Part shown: in pieces, positions 53,773 through 62,639 of the stretch
Layout of the letters: the number at the start of each line of letters is the position of its first letter
Numbering within the stretch: the first letter of the stretch is position 1
Assembly (NCBI RefSeq): GCF_900143215.1
Contig: NZ_FRDM01000009.1
Coordinates: 62,001 to 126,000 of the forward strand
Length of the DNA stretch: 64,000 nt
Direction of reading: 5' to 3'
From: Geodermatophilus obscurus
GTDB lineage: Bacteria; Actinomycetota; Actinomycetes; Mycobacteriales; Geodermatophilaceae
The notes under the pieces: generated by a model
Told to the model about the DNA's origin: nothing
What the model saw: only the letters and a program-made list of their open reading frames with translations
Database searches by the model: none
Program-made: the position numbers and the translations under genes

Positions 53773-54175
53773 ATGCGGTCCTGATCACGGTCATCGTGGC
53801 CTGCGAGGTCGGTTCCTGCTGCCTGCTCGGCGCCGGCCTGGTGGCCCGGTACGTGATGCGCCTGTCCCGCACGAGCGCGGCCCTGCTGGCCAACGCCCCG
53901 GTCCTCGACCTCGTTCTCCTGATCGCCTCGGTCATGGACCTCCGCTCGGGGAGCACGGCCGGGGTCTCGCACGGGCTGGCCGCCGCCTACATCGGTTTCT
54001 CCGTGGCGTTCGGGTCGACCACCCTGCGACGGGCCGACCAGCGGTCAACGGCCTCACTGCCGGCGTGATCATCTGGGCGCTGGTCTGGCCCCTGCCCTAC
54101 ACCCTCTGGCCGAAGAGCCCCCCGACCACCGAGCCCCGACCCGTCGCGGCGGCGGAGCAGGAGACCAGCGCATGA
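53769..54175 (+). pseudogene. Broken small membrane protein gene (internal deletion/frameshift)
   Basis: The first frame (53769-54068, 99 aa) encodes two helices (VLITVIVACEVGSCCLLGAGLVA; LLANAPVLDLVLLIASVMDL), then GLAAAYIGFSVAFGSTTLRRADQR, and ends in an unrelated STASLPA. In another frame, from about 54038, a typical last helix appears: AVNGLTAGVIIWALVWPLPY, then TLWPKSPP, to the stop at 54175. Together they look like the two ends of a longer membrane protein joined out of frame, with a middle part missing. The 36-codon GTG ORF at 54065 is this remnant. The start overlaps the GNAT stop (ATGA). Confidence 0.65.
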
Positions 54176-54243
54176 CCACGACCATCGCCACGAACCGAAC
54201 GACGCATCGGCACGGGCTCGCACCGGGCCGGCCGCCGGTCGCC

Positions 54244-54963
54244 TCACCGCGACCGGGCGAGCCGGAACCCCAGATCGTCGATGCGGAAGGTCGGGTGGCT
54301 CTTGCGTCGGCACGACGCCCGGCAGGCTCGGGGGTGGTCCTGCCAACCGCCGCCCCGGAACACGCGGTAGGGCCCGTAGACGCCGGGATCGAAGACGTCC
54401 CAGCACCACTCCCACACGTTGCCGATCGTGTCGAAGAGGCCCCACGCATTCGGAGCCTTCGTCGCGACCTCGTGCACGGAGCTCCCGGAGTTGGCGCGGT
54501 ACCAGGCGATGTCGTCCAACGCTCCGTACCGGACGTCGGCGGAGCCGGCCCGGCACGCGTACTCCCACTCAGCCTCCGACGGGAGGCGGAACCCGTCCGC
54601 GTCCCGGTTCCACACCACGTCCAGCGCGTCGGGGTCGTCGCCCATCGAGTAGCAGGGGGTGAGCCCCGTCGCCTCAGACAGGAGGTTGCAGAACCGGACG
54701 GCGTCCTGCCAGGAGACGTCGGTCACCGGGGTCCGTGGCCCCATCGAGTCGGGGGGTGGCCCGCCCTGCACGGCGAGGTAGAGCTCACGGGTGACCGGAT
54801 GCGGCGCCAACCGGAAGGTGTCGACCTCGACCGTCCAGCTGGCTCTGGTGCCTTCGTCCCGCAGGACGATCTCCCCGGCAGGGATGTCGACCAGGTCGTC
54901 GACGACCGCATGGAGCAGCGGTGATCCGGGCTGCCTCGCAGAGCCGCAGCCTGCGTGTGTCAC
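54244..54963 (-). CDS. Formylglycine-generating-enzyme-like (SUMF1/EgtB-fold) protein
   Basis: A 239-aa protein with the SUMF1 core: IPAGEIVLRDE, TPVTDVSWQDAVRFCNLLSE, FRLPSEAEWEYACRAG, VHEVATKAPNAWGLFDTIGNVWEWCWD and VFRGGGWQDHPRACRASCR. In true formylglycine-generating enzymes two copper-binding cysteines stand in that last motif (W-x-C-H-x-x-x-C); here the first position is Asp and only the second Cys (about 213) remains. It may therefore bind a protein or other ligand rather than oxidise sulfatase cysteines. No sulfatase gene is nearby. GTG 54963 has GGAGG 7 nt upstream. Confidence 0.82.
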   Translation of the reverse strand: MTHAGCGSARQPGSPLLHAVVDDLVDIPAGEIVLRDEGTRASWTVEVDTFRLAPHPVTRELYLAVQGGPPPDSMGPRTPVTDVSWQDAVRFCNLLSEATGLTPCYSMGDDPDALDVVWNRDADGFRLPSEAEWEYACRAGSADVRYGALDDIAWYRANSGSSVHEVATKAPNAWGLFDTIGNVWEWCWDVFDPGVYGPYRVFRGGGWQDHPRACRASCRRKSHPTFRIDDLGFRLARSR

Positions 54964-55590
54964 CCGATCCCCTCCAGTTCCGACAGCGGGGAGTGACGGT
55001 ATCGGCGGGGCGGAGCGGTCGACGTCGAGCCCTGTCCTCCTGTCGCCGGTCGGTGAGGCGGGGAGCGCGCCGGGGAGCGCGCCCGCGATCAGAGGCAGCG
55101 GCGCCGGCGCAGCCACACCAGGGCGGCCATCGCCGTCGGCACCACCGGCGGCGGCCCCGACGCCCCCGGCCATCCGCAGATGCCGACCCAGACCTGGGAG
55201 GCTTTCTCCCGGAGCCAGCGCCGGGACGGTCGCCGCCGGTCCGCGTAGCCGTCCGAGGATCGGCGCTGACAGCGAGGCTGGCAGCGCGGTCGCCGGGCTG
55301 GTCATCCATCCACAGCCTCCCGGCCCTGGTCGGTGGCCGGCTCCGGGAACGGGCAGGCCCGCATCAGGGTGACCGGGCCCGGCCACTGGTGCACGCCCCC
55401 GCTGCCCGGCTGTTCGGCCCCGGTACTGGCACGGGTCCTCACCGCCCGGGGCTGCGAGCGGACGTCGTGCGGGATGCGCTGCTCGGCTCCGGGCGCTCTG
55501 GGCTCGGTTCCGCGGGACGCGGGCTGAGCGGGCATCCCACGGCCGGGGCAGCCTGCGGCACACTGCGCGGGCACCGGCGGGAGAGGAGCG
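54964..55590. other. 627-bp gap without a supportable gene
   Basis: Several frames are open on both strands, but third-position G/C bias is weak in all of them and none resembles a known family. The minus-strand frame continuous with the SUMF1-like gene could extend it to an ATG near 55304, yet the added part is low complexity. The region may be decayed. The ribosome-binding site of the next gene (GAGAGGAG) is at its right end. Confidence 0.4.
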
Positions 55591-57229
55591 ATGGGCAGGC
55601 CCGTGCTGATGGCGGTGGATGACGAGCCGGCCGTCCTGCGGCTGGTGCAGGAGGAGCTGCGCAAGCGCTACGGCAGCGACTACGACGTCCGCTGCCTGAC
55701 CTCGCCGGAGGACGCGCTTCGCGACCTGGCCGCAGTCCCCGCCGGAGGTGAGGTGGCGGTGGTGTTGGCCCACCAGTGGATGCCGGGCATGACCGGGGTG
55801 GAGTTCCTCGACCGGGTGCGGACGCTGCACCCGGAGGCGAAGCGGGCGGTGCTGATCACGTGGGGCGACCGGTCGACGGCCCCGGTGCTGTCCGCGTCGG
55901 TGCTACGGCGGATCGACTGGATTCCGAAGCCCTGGCGACCGGGTGACGAGCATTTCCACCAGGCCATCGGTCAGTGGCTGTACGAGTGGCCCTTGCCGCA
56001 CCGCCCGCGGTTCGTCGCCGCGCGGATCATGGGCGAGCGCTGGTCGGCGCTCGCACGAGCTGCGGGACCTGCTCAGCCGCAGCAGCGTGGCCTTCGATTT
56101 CCTCGACGTGAGCTCGGAGGAGGGCCGGGCCCTGTTGCGGGAGGTGGGCGCGGACGCGGGGGCGCTGCCGGTGGTGGTGGTCTTCGACGGCCGGGTGCTG
56201 CGGGATCCGTCCGGTGTGGAGATCGCCGGCGCGCTCGGGATTCGGACGCGGCCGGATCCGCGGCCGTACGACGTGACGGTCATGGGCGCCGGTCCTGCGG
56301 GTCCGGCCGCGGCGGTCTACGGCGTCTCGGAGGGGCTGCGCACGGCAGTGCTCGAGGCGGAGGCGATCGGCGGGCAGGCCGGCACCAGCTCATTGATCCG
56401 CAACTACCTGGGCTTTCCCCGTGGCATTGCCGGCGCCGATCTGGCGCAGCGGGCGTACGAGCAGGCCTGGCTGCTCGGGGCGGAGTTCGTCTACGGGCCG
56501 CGGGCGGTCGGTCTGCGGGCGGACGGCGAGATGCGGGTCGTCTCGCTCTCCGACGGGTCTGCCTCCATCAGCCGCGCGGTCGTCCTGGCCACCGGGGTGA
56601 CCTACCGCCGCATCGGCGTCCCGTCGCTGGACGCTCTGATCGGGGCCGGGGTGTTCTACGGGGCTGCGGCTCCGGAGGCGCAGGCGATGGCGGGGGAGGA
56701 GGTGTACGTCGTCGGTGGGGCCAACTCGGCCGGCCAGGCCGCGCTGCACCTGGCGCGCTATGCCCGGCAGGTGACGCTCCTGGTGCGGGGGTCCTCGCTG
56801 GCCGCGACGATGTCCGACTACCTGGTCCGTGAGGTAGACGCCGCGGCGGACATCGTCGTCCGCCACGGCACCGAGGCGGTGGGCGGCGGCGAGGGGCGGT
56901 TGACCCACCTGGTGGTCCGCGATCGCGGCCGCGGGCACACTGAGACGGTGCCGGCGGCGGGTCTGTTCGTGCTCATCGGCGCGGAGCCGCACACCCAGTG
57001 GTTGCCCGACGGAGTGGAGCGGGACGACGCGGGCTACGTCCTGACCGGCGCTGACCGGCGCGGCGGCGCAGCCTCCGCAAGCGGGGGAGCCCACCTGTTC
57101 GAGACCACCCTGCCCGGCGTCTTCGCCGTCGGCGACGTCCGGCACGGGTCGGTGAAGCGGGTGGCCTCCGCGGTCGGCGAGGGCGCAGTCGCTCTCCGCA
57201 TGGTCCACGACCACCTCGGCCAAGCGTGA
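55591..57229 (+). pseudogene. Fused response regulator / thioredoxin-reductase-like flavoprotein, frameshifted
   Basis: The first part (from ATG 55591) is a receiver domain, VLMAVDDEPAVLRLVQEEL ... RIDWIPKPWRP, which runs out of frame after IMGERWSA. The sequel continues in the +1 frame as RRSHELRDLLSRSSVAFDFLD, a glutaredoxin-like linker, then FAD (VMGAGPAGPAAAVYG) and NADPH (VYVVGGANSAGQAALHL) domains to the stop at 57229. Relatives are one chain of about 550 aa. Restoring two bases in the GCGC run at about 56049-56052 (WSARSHELRD) rejoins them. The phosphoacceptor Asp is His61 (LAHQWMPGM). It is either a pseudogene or a sequencing error. Confidence 0.82.
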
Positions 57230-57264
57230 GGTCGTCGCCCCGGCGGTCGCTGCAACGCTGTTCG

Positions 57265-58242
57265 TCAGGTGACGGTGATGACGACCTTGCCTCGCGCGTG
57301 CCCGTCCTCCACGTGCCGTAGGGCGGCCGCGGTGTCGGCCAGCGGATAGCTCCGGTCGAGGACGGGGGTGACCTGTCCGGTCTCGACGAGCTCGGTGACG
57401 ACGAGCAGGTGCTCCCGGGCCCAGGTGCTCGGCAGCGGCCGCAACCGCTGCCGGACGAGTCCGTCGAGCACCGCCACGCGGAGGATCGTCGCGATCGGGC
57501 CGAGCAGGTGGCCGGGCGAGCCGCCGGCGTTGAACACCAGGGTGCCGGTGGGGGTGAGCGCCCGACGCAGCCGGCCCAGCGGCTGGCTGCCGGCGTTGTC
57601 GAGGATCACGTCGTAGCGCGTGCGCCCGTCGGTGAAGTCCTCGGCGGTGTAGTCGATGACGTGCGCGGCGCCGATCGAGCCGACGAGCTCGACGTTGCGT
57701 GTGCTGCACACCCCGGTGACCTCCGCGCCCAGCGCGGCCGCGATCTGGACGGCGAAGCTGCCGACGCCACCGGCGGCGCCGTTGATCAGCACCCGCTGCC
57801 CGGCCTGAACCTGACCGGCGTCCCGGATCGCGCGCAGGGCGGTCTGCCCGGTCATCGGCACGGCCGCCGCCTGCTCGAAGGTCAGCCCGGCCGGCTTGGG
57901 CACCACCCGGTCCGCGTCGGCGCGCGCGTACTCGGCGAACGAGCCGTCGAACCAGCCGAGCACCTCGTCGCCGGGCGCCGGGCCGCGCACGCGTGAGCCG
58001 ACCGCCGCTACCTGCCCGGCCCCGTCGACTCCGGCCACCCGCTGCTTCGGCCGGGTCAGCCCGACACCGCCGATGAGCCGGGCGATGTAGGGGTCGCCGC
58101 GGACCATGTGCCAGTCGTAGGGGTTGACCGCGGCGGCGTGCACGCGCACGAGCACGTCGTCGGGGCCGATGTGGGGGAGGTCGGTGTCCACGAGCTGCAG
58201 GACGTCCGGGGGGCCGAACCGCTCCTGGACGATCGCCTTCAT
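57265..58242 (-). CDS. NADPH:quinone oxidoreductase-like (zinc-independent MDR)
   Basis: A 325-aa medium-chain reductase: MKAIVQERFGPPDVLQL at the start, GVDGAGQVAAVGSRV, the cofactor loop INGAAGGVGSFAVQIA (about 150-165), and the C-terminal PLADTAAALRHVEDGHARGKVVITV. No zinc ligands are seen, as in quinone oxidoreductases. It probably reduces quinones or other electrophiles with NADPH. It converges on the frameshifted flavoprotein gene with 35 bp between. It lies 88 bp after the DUF4386 gene and may belong to the same LuxR-controlled unit. Confidence 0.9.
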   Translation of the reverse strand: MKAIVQERFGPPDVLQLVDTDLPHIGPDDVLVRVHAAAVNPYDWHMVRGDPYIARLIGGVGLTRPKQRVAGVDGAGQVAAVGSRVRGPAPGDEVLGWFDGSFAEYARADADRVVPKPAGLTFEQAAAVPMTGQTALRAIRDAGQVQAGQRVLINGAAGGVGSFAVQIAAALGAEVTGVCSTRNVELVGSIGAAHVIDYTAEDFTDGRTRYDVILDNAGSQPLGRLRRALTPTGTLVFNAGGSPGHLLGPIATILRVAVLDGLVRQRLRPLPSTWAREHLLVVTELVETGQVTPVLDRSYPLADTAAALRHVEDGHARGKVVITVT

Positions 58243-58330
58243 CTCGGCTCCTTCGTTGCTCGCTGGATGGTGGTGTCGGAGCCGACCCCGGCTGTCCCGT
58301 GGGTGGGGCGGCCGGGGCCGGTGACAGCGC

Positions 58331-59092
58331 TCAGGCCGGTGACAGTTCGGAGTTCCGGTCCCGGGCGCCGGAGGGGAGTTCGGCCACGGCGGACGGCCGG
58401 AAGCCCTTGACGGTCAGGTAGACGCCGAGCGAGAACTCCCAGACGGCGATCGGGAGCGCGGCGAGCGCGATCGGGCCCGTCCGGTCGAAGACGCCGAAGA
58501 AGATCGCGATGTCGGCGGCCAGCAGCAGCGGGGCACCGACGAGCCCGATGGTGGGCAGGATGCGCGGCACCAGGCCGGACCGGTACAGGACGTAGCCCAG
58601 GCACAGCGCGTTGAAGACCGGCGCGAGGCTCTGGCTGAGCAGGAACGTCCAGTCGTAGACCGCGGCCAGGGTGTGGCCGGTGGTGGCCAGCGACGCCGGG
58701 TCCGCGTCTGCGGTGCCGGCGACGTCGTTCTTCAGGTTGACGAGAGAGAGGACGCTGACGACGCCGACGATGATGAGCGCGCCCTCCACCACGCGGGATG
58801 TGACGAACCCGAGGGCGGCGGTCTCGCTGACCCGCTTCGCCACCGGGAACAGCACCACGGCGGTGCCGATGCCGGCCAGGGCGACGACGACCTCGGAGAA
58901 GGCGCCCCACATCACGCCGGTGTCGCTGCCTGCGCCGAGAACGAAGTCGGCGCCGTTCCGCACCGGCTGGAACACGATGAGGGTGGGGATCGACACGAAG
59001 GTGATCAGGTACAGGATCCCGGCGGCCAGCGAGGTCCGGCGCATCGTGTCGGGCCGTCGTGGCGCTGCGGGGGTGTGCGCGGTGGTGGTCAT
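58331..59092 (-). CDS. DUF4386 family membrane protein
   Basis: A 253-aa protein with about six membrane helices. DUF4386 features: RRTSLAAGILYLITFVSIPTL, VVVALAGIGTAVVLFPVAKR, VEGALIIVGVVSVLSL, LSQSLAPVFNALCLGYVLYRSGLVPR and IGLVGAPLLLAADIAIFFG. Function is unknown. ATG 59092 overlaps the stop of the upstream small gene (ATGA), so the pair is translationally coupled and likely transcribed from the operator-bearing promoter near 59450. Confidence 0.88.
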   Translation of the reverse strand: MTTTAHTPAAPRRPDTMRRTSLAAGILYLITFVSIPTLIVFQPVRNGADFVLGAGSDTGVMWGAFSEVVVALAGIGTAVVLFPVAKRVSETAALGFVTSRVVEGALIIVGVVSVLSLVNLKNDVAGTADADPASLATTGHTLAAVYDWTFLLSQSLAPVFNALCLGYVLYRSGLVPRILPTIGLVGAPLLLAADIAIFFGVFDRTGPIALAALPIAVWEFSLGVYLTVKGFRPSAVAELPSGARDRNSELSPA

Positions 59093-59379
59093 GTCGCGTC
59101 CTTCGAGGGGTCGGCGGGCCGTCTGGTGGAGGTGTGCGGTGGGTCCGGGTCGATGTGCGTGACCGCGAGCAGCGGCAGGCCCAGGTCGCGGACCTTGCGC
59201 AGCAGGCCGTGCAGTGCGGCCTGGTCGAGCGCCGCGCCGGTGAGGACGGTGCTGCCGTCGTCGGCGCGGGTGAGGGTCATCCCGTCGAACCAGGCGGCCC
59301 AGCGGGAGTCCAGGTGGCCCGCGAGGCGGATCTCGTAGCGGCTCGAGTCGGAGGGGCCGACGGTGGGCTGCTTCGTCAT
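59089..59379 (-). CDS. Small conserved protein of the DUF4386 operon
   Basis: A 96-aa soluble protein: SRYEIRLAGHLDSRWAAWFDGMTL, then TVLTGAALDQAALHGLLRKVRDLGLPLLAV. The pattern is common in actinobacteria next to LuxR-type regulators and DUF4386 genes; its function is not known to me. ATG 59379 is preceded by weak GGGGA. It is the first gene after a promoter with TACGTT at 59456-59451 and a palindromic operator at 59478-59497. Confidence 0.8.
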   Translation of the reverse strand: MTKQPTVGPSDSSRYEIRLAGHLDSRWAAWFDGMTLTRADDGSTVLTGAALDQAALHGLLRKVRDLGLPLLAVTHIDPDPPHTSTRRPADPSKDAT

Positions 59380-59450
59380 CGAGTCCCCTGTCCACGTGCC
59401 GGCCGGGAGGGTCCTCGGCCGGGCGTTCCGGCGTTCGCCGGTGCACGGGG

Positions 59451-59497
59451 AACGTAGGAACGGGGGTGGTGAGCGCGGATCACCACGTGTGGTGATC
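59451..59497 (-). promoter_or_regulatory. Promoter with palindromic LuxR-type operator
   Basis: GATCACCAC-GT-GTGGTGATC (59478-59497) is a perfect 9-bp inverted repeat with a 2-bp spacer. On the minus strand TACGTT (59456-59451) is the -10, so the start is near 59444 and the operator centre is at about -43. This is a class-II activator position next to the -35. The upstream LuxR-type regulator gene ends at 59575. Confidence 0.6.
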
Positions 59498-59574
59498 TCG
59501 TTGGTGACCCGGGCCCGAGGAGGCGGTGCGGACCCGAACCAGCCGCGACGGCGAGCCGGACGGCCGCCGGTGGC

Positions 59575-62370
59575 CTACCGGTCGGGAGTGCCGGCGTGTT
59601 CGGGGCGGTGGTCGCGGGGCCGGGCCAGCAGGTCGAGCTCCTCGCCCCGGCGGACCGCCGCGCGCCGGTTGGTCACGCCGAGCTTGGCGTAGATGTTCTT
59701 GGTGTGGGTCCGGACGGTGTTGACCGACACGAACAGCTCGCGGGCGATGTCCGGGCCGTCGAGGTCGCTGCCGAGCAGCCGGAGCACGTCGAGCTCCCGC
59801 GCGCTCAGCGGCTCCACCAGGCCCACCAGGACCGGCGCGCTGTCCGCGCCCGGTGCCAGGGCCGCCAGGATCCGGCGGGCGTAGCCCGTGACGGTCCCCG
59901 CCGCGGCCGCTCGCAGCAGGACGGCCATCGGGCGGCCCTCGTCGGCGAACACCCGGACGTACCCCTGCGGTTCGGCCAGCGTCAGCGCGCGTCGCAGGGC
60001 CACGAGGGCAGCGGGCAGGTCGTGGCGCGCCTGCTCGGCGAGCGCCCGCACGACCAGCGCGTCGAGGACGCTGCCGGTCCTGCCGCCCTGCTCCGCCGCG
60101 GGCAGGAGGCGCTCCAGCAAGCGCACTGCCCCGGAGATGCAGCGCTCGTCACCCTCGGCCGCGAACCGGGCCACCAGCACCCGCACCAGCGTGAGGTGCT
60201 CGAACTCGCGCAGGTGGTCCAGGTCGTCCCCGGCCGACAGCCCCCGCTCCTCCGCCCAGGCGAGCGCGTCGGCCCACCGGCCCTGCCGGGCGTGCACCCG
60301 AGCCCGCAGCGCCGGGACCGGCCGCACCTGGGGGAAGTAGTCCCCGACGTACCGGCGCTCGGCCTCGTCGAGGAGGGCGAGCGCGCCGTCGACGTCGCCC
60401 TCGGCCTCCCGGAGGCGGGCCGTCGCCACCCGCCAGCGGTACGGGTTCTGCGGCATGCCGGCGTGCTCGCCCAGATCCGTGCTCGTGGCGAGGTGCCGGC
60501 GGGCGGCCTCGAGGTCACCGCGTTCCAGCAGCACCCCGGCGATGGCCACGTGCATGTCCGCCGCGCCGCGCCGCGCCGGGCCGGTCTCGGGGCTCACCAT
60601 CTGCAGCACCCGCTCGCAGGTGCTCATCGCCTCGCGGAGACGGCCCTGCGCGATCCGGATGTCGGCCAGCCCGAGCGCGCAGCCGGCCACGTCGGAGAGG
60701 TGCCCGGCCTTCTCCAGGCTCGCCGCGGCGTCGGCGTACCACCGGTGCCCGGCGTCGAGGTCGCCGCGCGCCCAGTACGCGAGGCCGAGCAGGCCGGCCG
60801 CCCCGCCGCGGCCGAGGTGGTCGTCGACGGCGGCCAGGTCCAGGGCCGCCCGGGCGTGCGAGATCGTGCCGGCCCCGTCGCCGGACAGCAGGGCCGCGCC
60901 GGCGCGGTACATGGCGATCGCGCTGGGCAGCCGGCGGAAGCCGGCCTGGTCGACGACCACCATCTCCGCCGGCGACGCCGGGGAGCGCTGGCCGCTGGCC
61001 GTGGTCGTGGTCGTGGTCAGCCAGCGCTCGGCGTCCCGCAGGCGTGCCTCGACCCCCTCGACCTCGCCCCGGACCATGAGCGCCCCGGCGTACCCGACGC
61101 TGAGCACCGGCCGGACCCGGATCACCTCGTCCGGCAGCGCCTCCAGCCAGCCGCGCAGGGTGGCCTCCTGCCTACCCTGCTGCAGCGCCGGCAGCGCCGA
61201 CTCGACCAGGTCCGCCGCTCGCGTGACGTCCCCGCCGGCCAGCGCGTGGTGGATCGCCTCGGCCGGGTCCCCGATCGCCTCGTACCAGTCGCCGGCCCGC
61301 TGGTGCAGGCCGCCCACGTCGTCGGGCTGCTCGGCCTGCAGGTGCACCCGCAGCACGTCGGCGAACAGGTGGTGGTAGCGGTACCAGCGGCGGTGGTCGT
61401 CGAGCGGGACCAGGAACAGGTTGCCCCGATCGAGCGTCGCCAGCATCGCCTGGCCGCCGTCCCGACCGGTGACCGCGTCGCACAGCGGGCCGGTCAGCCG
61501 GCTGAGGATGGACGTTCGCAGCAGGAAGTCGCGGACCTGAGCGGGCTGGCGCTGCAGCACCTCCTCGGTCAGGTAGTCGATGATGTAGCGGTCGTCCCCG
61601 GCGAAGCCGGCGAGGAAGTCGGCGGGGTCGTCGCGGCCCTGCATCGACAGCGCGGCCAGCTGCAGGGCGGCGATCCACCCCTCGGTGCGCTCTTCGAGCG
61701 CCGCGACGTCACCGGTGGTCAGCGTCAGCCCCATCGACCCGTTGAGGTATGCCGCGGCCTCGTCGGCCGTGAAGCGGAGGTCGGCGGCGCGGACCTCGAC
61801 CAGGTCACCGCGTCCGCGCAGCCGCGCCAGGGGCAGCGCCGGGTCGGCGCGGCCGGCGATCACCAGGTGGACCTGCGGAGGGAGGTGCTCCACCAGGAAC
61901 GCCATCCCGTCGTGCACCTCACGCGCCTCGATGACGTGGTAGTCGTCGAGCACCAGCACGAGATCGCCGGAGATGCCGGAGAGGTCGTTGGCCAGCGTCG
62001 TCAGCACCGCGTCCAGGGACGACGGCGTCGACTCCAGGAGTGCCAGCGTCCCCGCGCCCATCTCGGGCGCCGCCGTCCGCAGAGCGGCGACGAGGTAGGT
62101 CCAGAACAACGCAGGATCGTTGTCCCGCTGGTCGAGCGACAGCCACGCGACCGACCGCTGCTGAGCGGGGAGGGAGGCCAGCCACTCCGTCAGCAGCGTC
62201 GTCTTCCCGAACCCCGCCGGGGCCGACACCACGGCCAGCGACGACTCATCCAGACGGCCCAGGCGCTCGTGCAGCCGGGAACGCGGGACCACGCCGCGTC
62301 GCCTCCGGGGGACGTGGAGCTTCGTCGCCAGCAGTGGGCCCACCACGACCACCCCCTGACCGGTCAGCAT
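59575..62370 (-). CDS. MalT-type LuxR-family ATP-dependent regulator
   Basis: A 931-aa regulator. Start region LLATKLHVPRRRRGVVPRSRLHERL is typical of MalT-like proteins. Walker A SAPAGFGKTTLL (about 49-60) and Walker B LVLVLDDYHVI follow, then winged-helix and long TPR regions (LPALQQGRQEATLRGWLEALPDEV onward). The C-terminal LuxR helix-turn-helix is LSARELDVLRLLGSDLDGPDIARELFVSVNTVRTHTKNIYAKLGV. It needs ATP and an inducer to activate promoters. ATG 62370 is used; GTGs a few codons later are possible. Its most likely target is the operon directly downstream, with the operator at 59478. Confidence 0.93.
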   Translation of the reverse strand: MLTGQGVVVVGPLLATKLHVPRRRRGVVPRSRLHERLGRLDESSLAVVSAPAGFGKTTLLTEWLASLPAQQRSVAWLSLDQRDNDPALFWTYLVAALRTAAPEMGAGTLALLESTPSSLDAVLTTLANDLSGISGDLVLVLDDYHVIEAREVHDGMAFLVEHLPPQVHLVIAGRADPALPLARLRGRGDLVEVRAADLRFTADEAAAYLNGSMGLTLTTGDVAALEERTEGWIAALQLAALSMQGRDDPADFLAGFAGDDRYIIDYLTEEVLQRQPAQVRDFLLRTSILSRLTGPLCDAVTGRDGGQAMLATLDRGNLFLVPLDDHRRWYRYHHLFADVLRVHLQAEQPDDVGGLHQRAGDWYEAIGDPAEAIHHALAGGDVTRAADLVESALPALQQGRQEATLRGWLEALPDEVIRVRPVLSVGYAGALMVRGEVEGVEARLRDAERWLTTTTTTASGQRSPASPAEMVVVDQAGFRRLPSAIAMYRAGAALLSGDGAGTISHARAALDLAAVDDHLGRGGAAGLLGLAYWARGDLDAGHRWYADAAASLEKAGHLSDVAGCALGLADIRIAQGRLREAMSTCERVLQMVSPETGPARRGAADMHVAIAGVLLERGDLEAARRHLATSTDLGEHAGMPQNPYRWRVATARLREAEGDVDGALALLDEAERRYVGDYFPQVRPVPALRARVHARQGRWADALAWAEERGLSAGDDLDHLREFEHLTLVRVLVARFAAEGDERCISGAVRLLERLLPAAEQGGRTGSVLDALVVRALAEQARHDLPAALVALRRALTLAEPQGYVRVFADEGRPMAVLLRAAAAGTVTGYARRILAALAPGADSAPVLVGLVEPLSARELDVLRLLGSDLDGPDIARELFVSVNTVRTHTKNIYAKLGVTNRRAAVRRGEELDLLARPRDHRPEHAGTPDR

Positions 62371-62435
62371 GCCCGCGTCGTCGACACAGCAGGCGCTGCC
62401 CGGCCACCTCGGTGGGCCTCCGGGCGCACATCGTG

Positions 62436-62639
62436 TCAGCAGCGGCTCGTCGGTGTCGATGGACTCCGCCCCGGCGGGGGTCCGGGTTCTGCGGAGGCCG
62501 CCGCCTCGACGTCGTCGGGGACGCGGGCGGGTGCGGAGCGGTTGACCATCCGGGCGGTCCGGCCGCGGCGGTGCAGCGCGTCGAGGAGGGCCGGGCCGAT
62601 CGCGCCGCTGCCGGAGATGACGCGCCGCGGGGTGGTCAT
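62436..62639 (-). pseudogene. Truncated NAD(P)-binding epimerase/SDR fragment
   Basis: 67 codons. The first about 45, MTTPRRVISGSGAIG then PALLDALHRRGRTARMVNRS, are the Rossmann start of an NAD-dependent epimerase (GxGxxG loop), but the frame then runs into AASAEPGPPPGRS and stops. A complete protein would be about 300 aa, so only the N-terminus remains. The ATG overlaps the stop of the upstream membrane protein gene (ATGA), as expected for an operon member before truncation. Confidence 0.7.

Noticed and set aside
54172-54924. Plus-strand ORF whose ATG overlaps the stop of the broken membrane gene
   Set aside because: It is antisense to the SUMF1-like gene, which has conserved motifs, and its translation resembles no family.
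54964-55304. N-terminal extension of the SUMF1-like protein to an upstream ATG
   Set aside because: Third-position G/C bias is weak, the sequence is low complexity, and the GTG at 54963 has a good ribosome-binding site directly before the conserved core.
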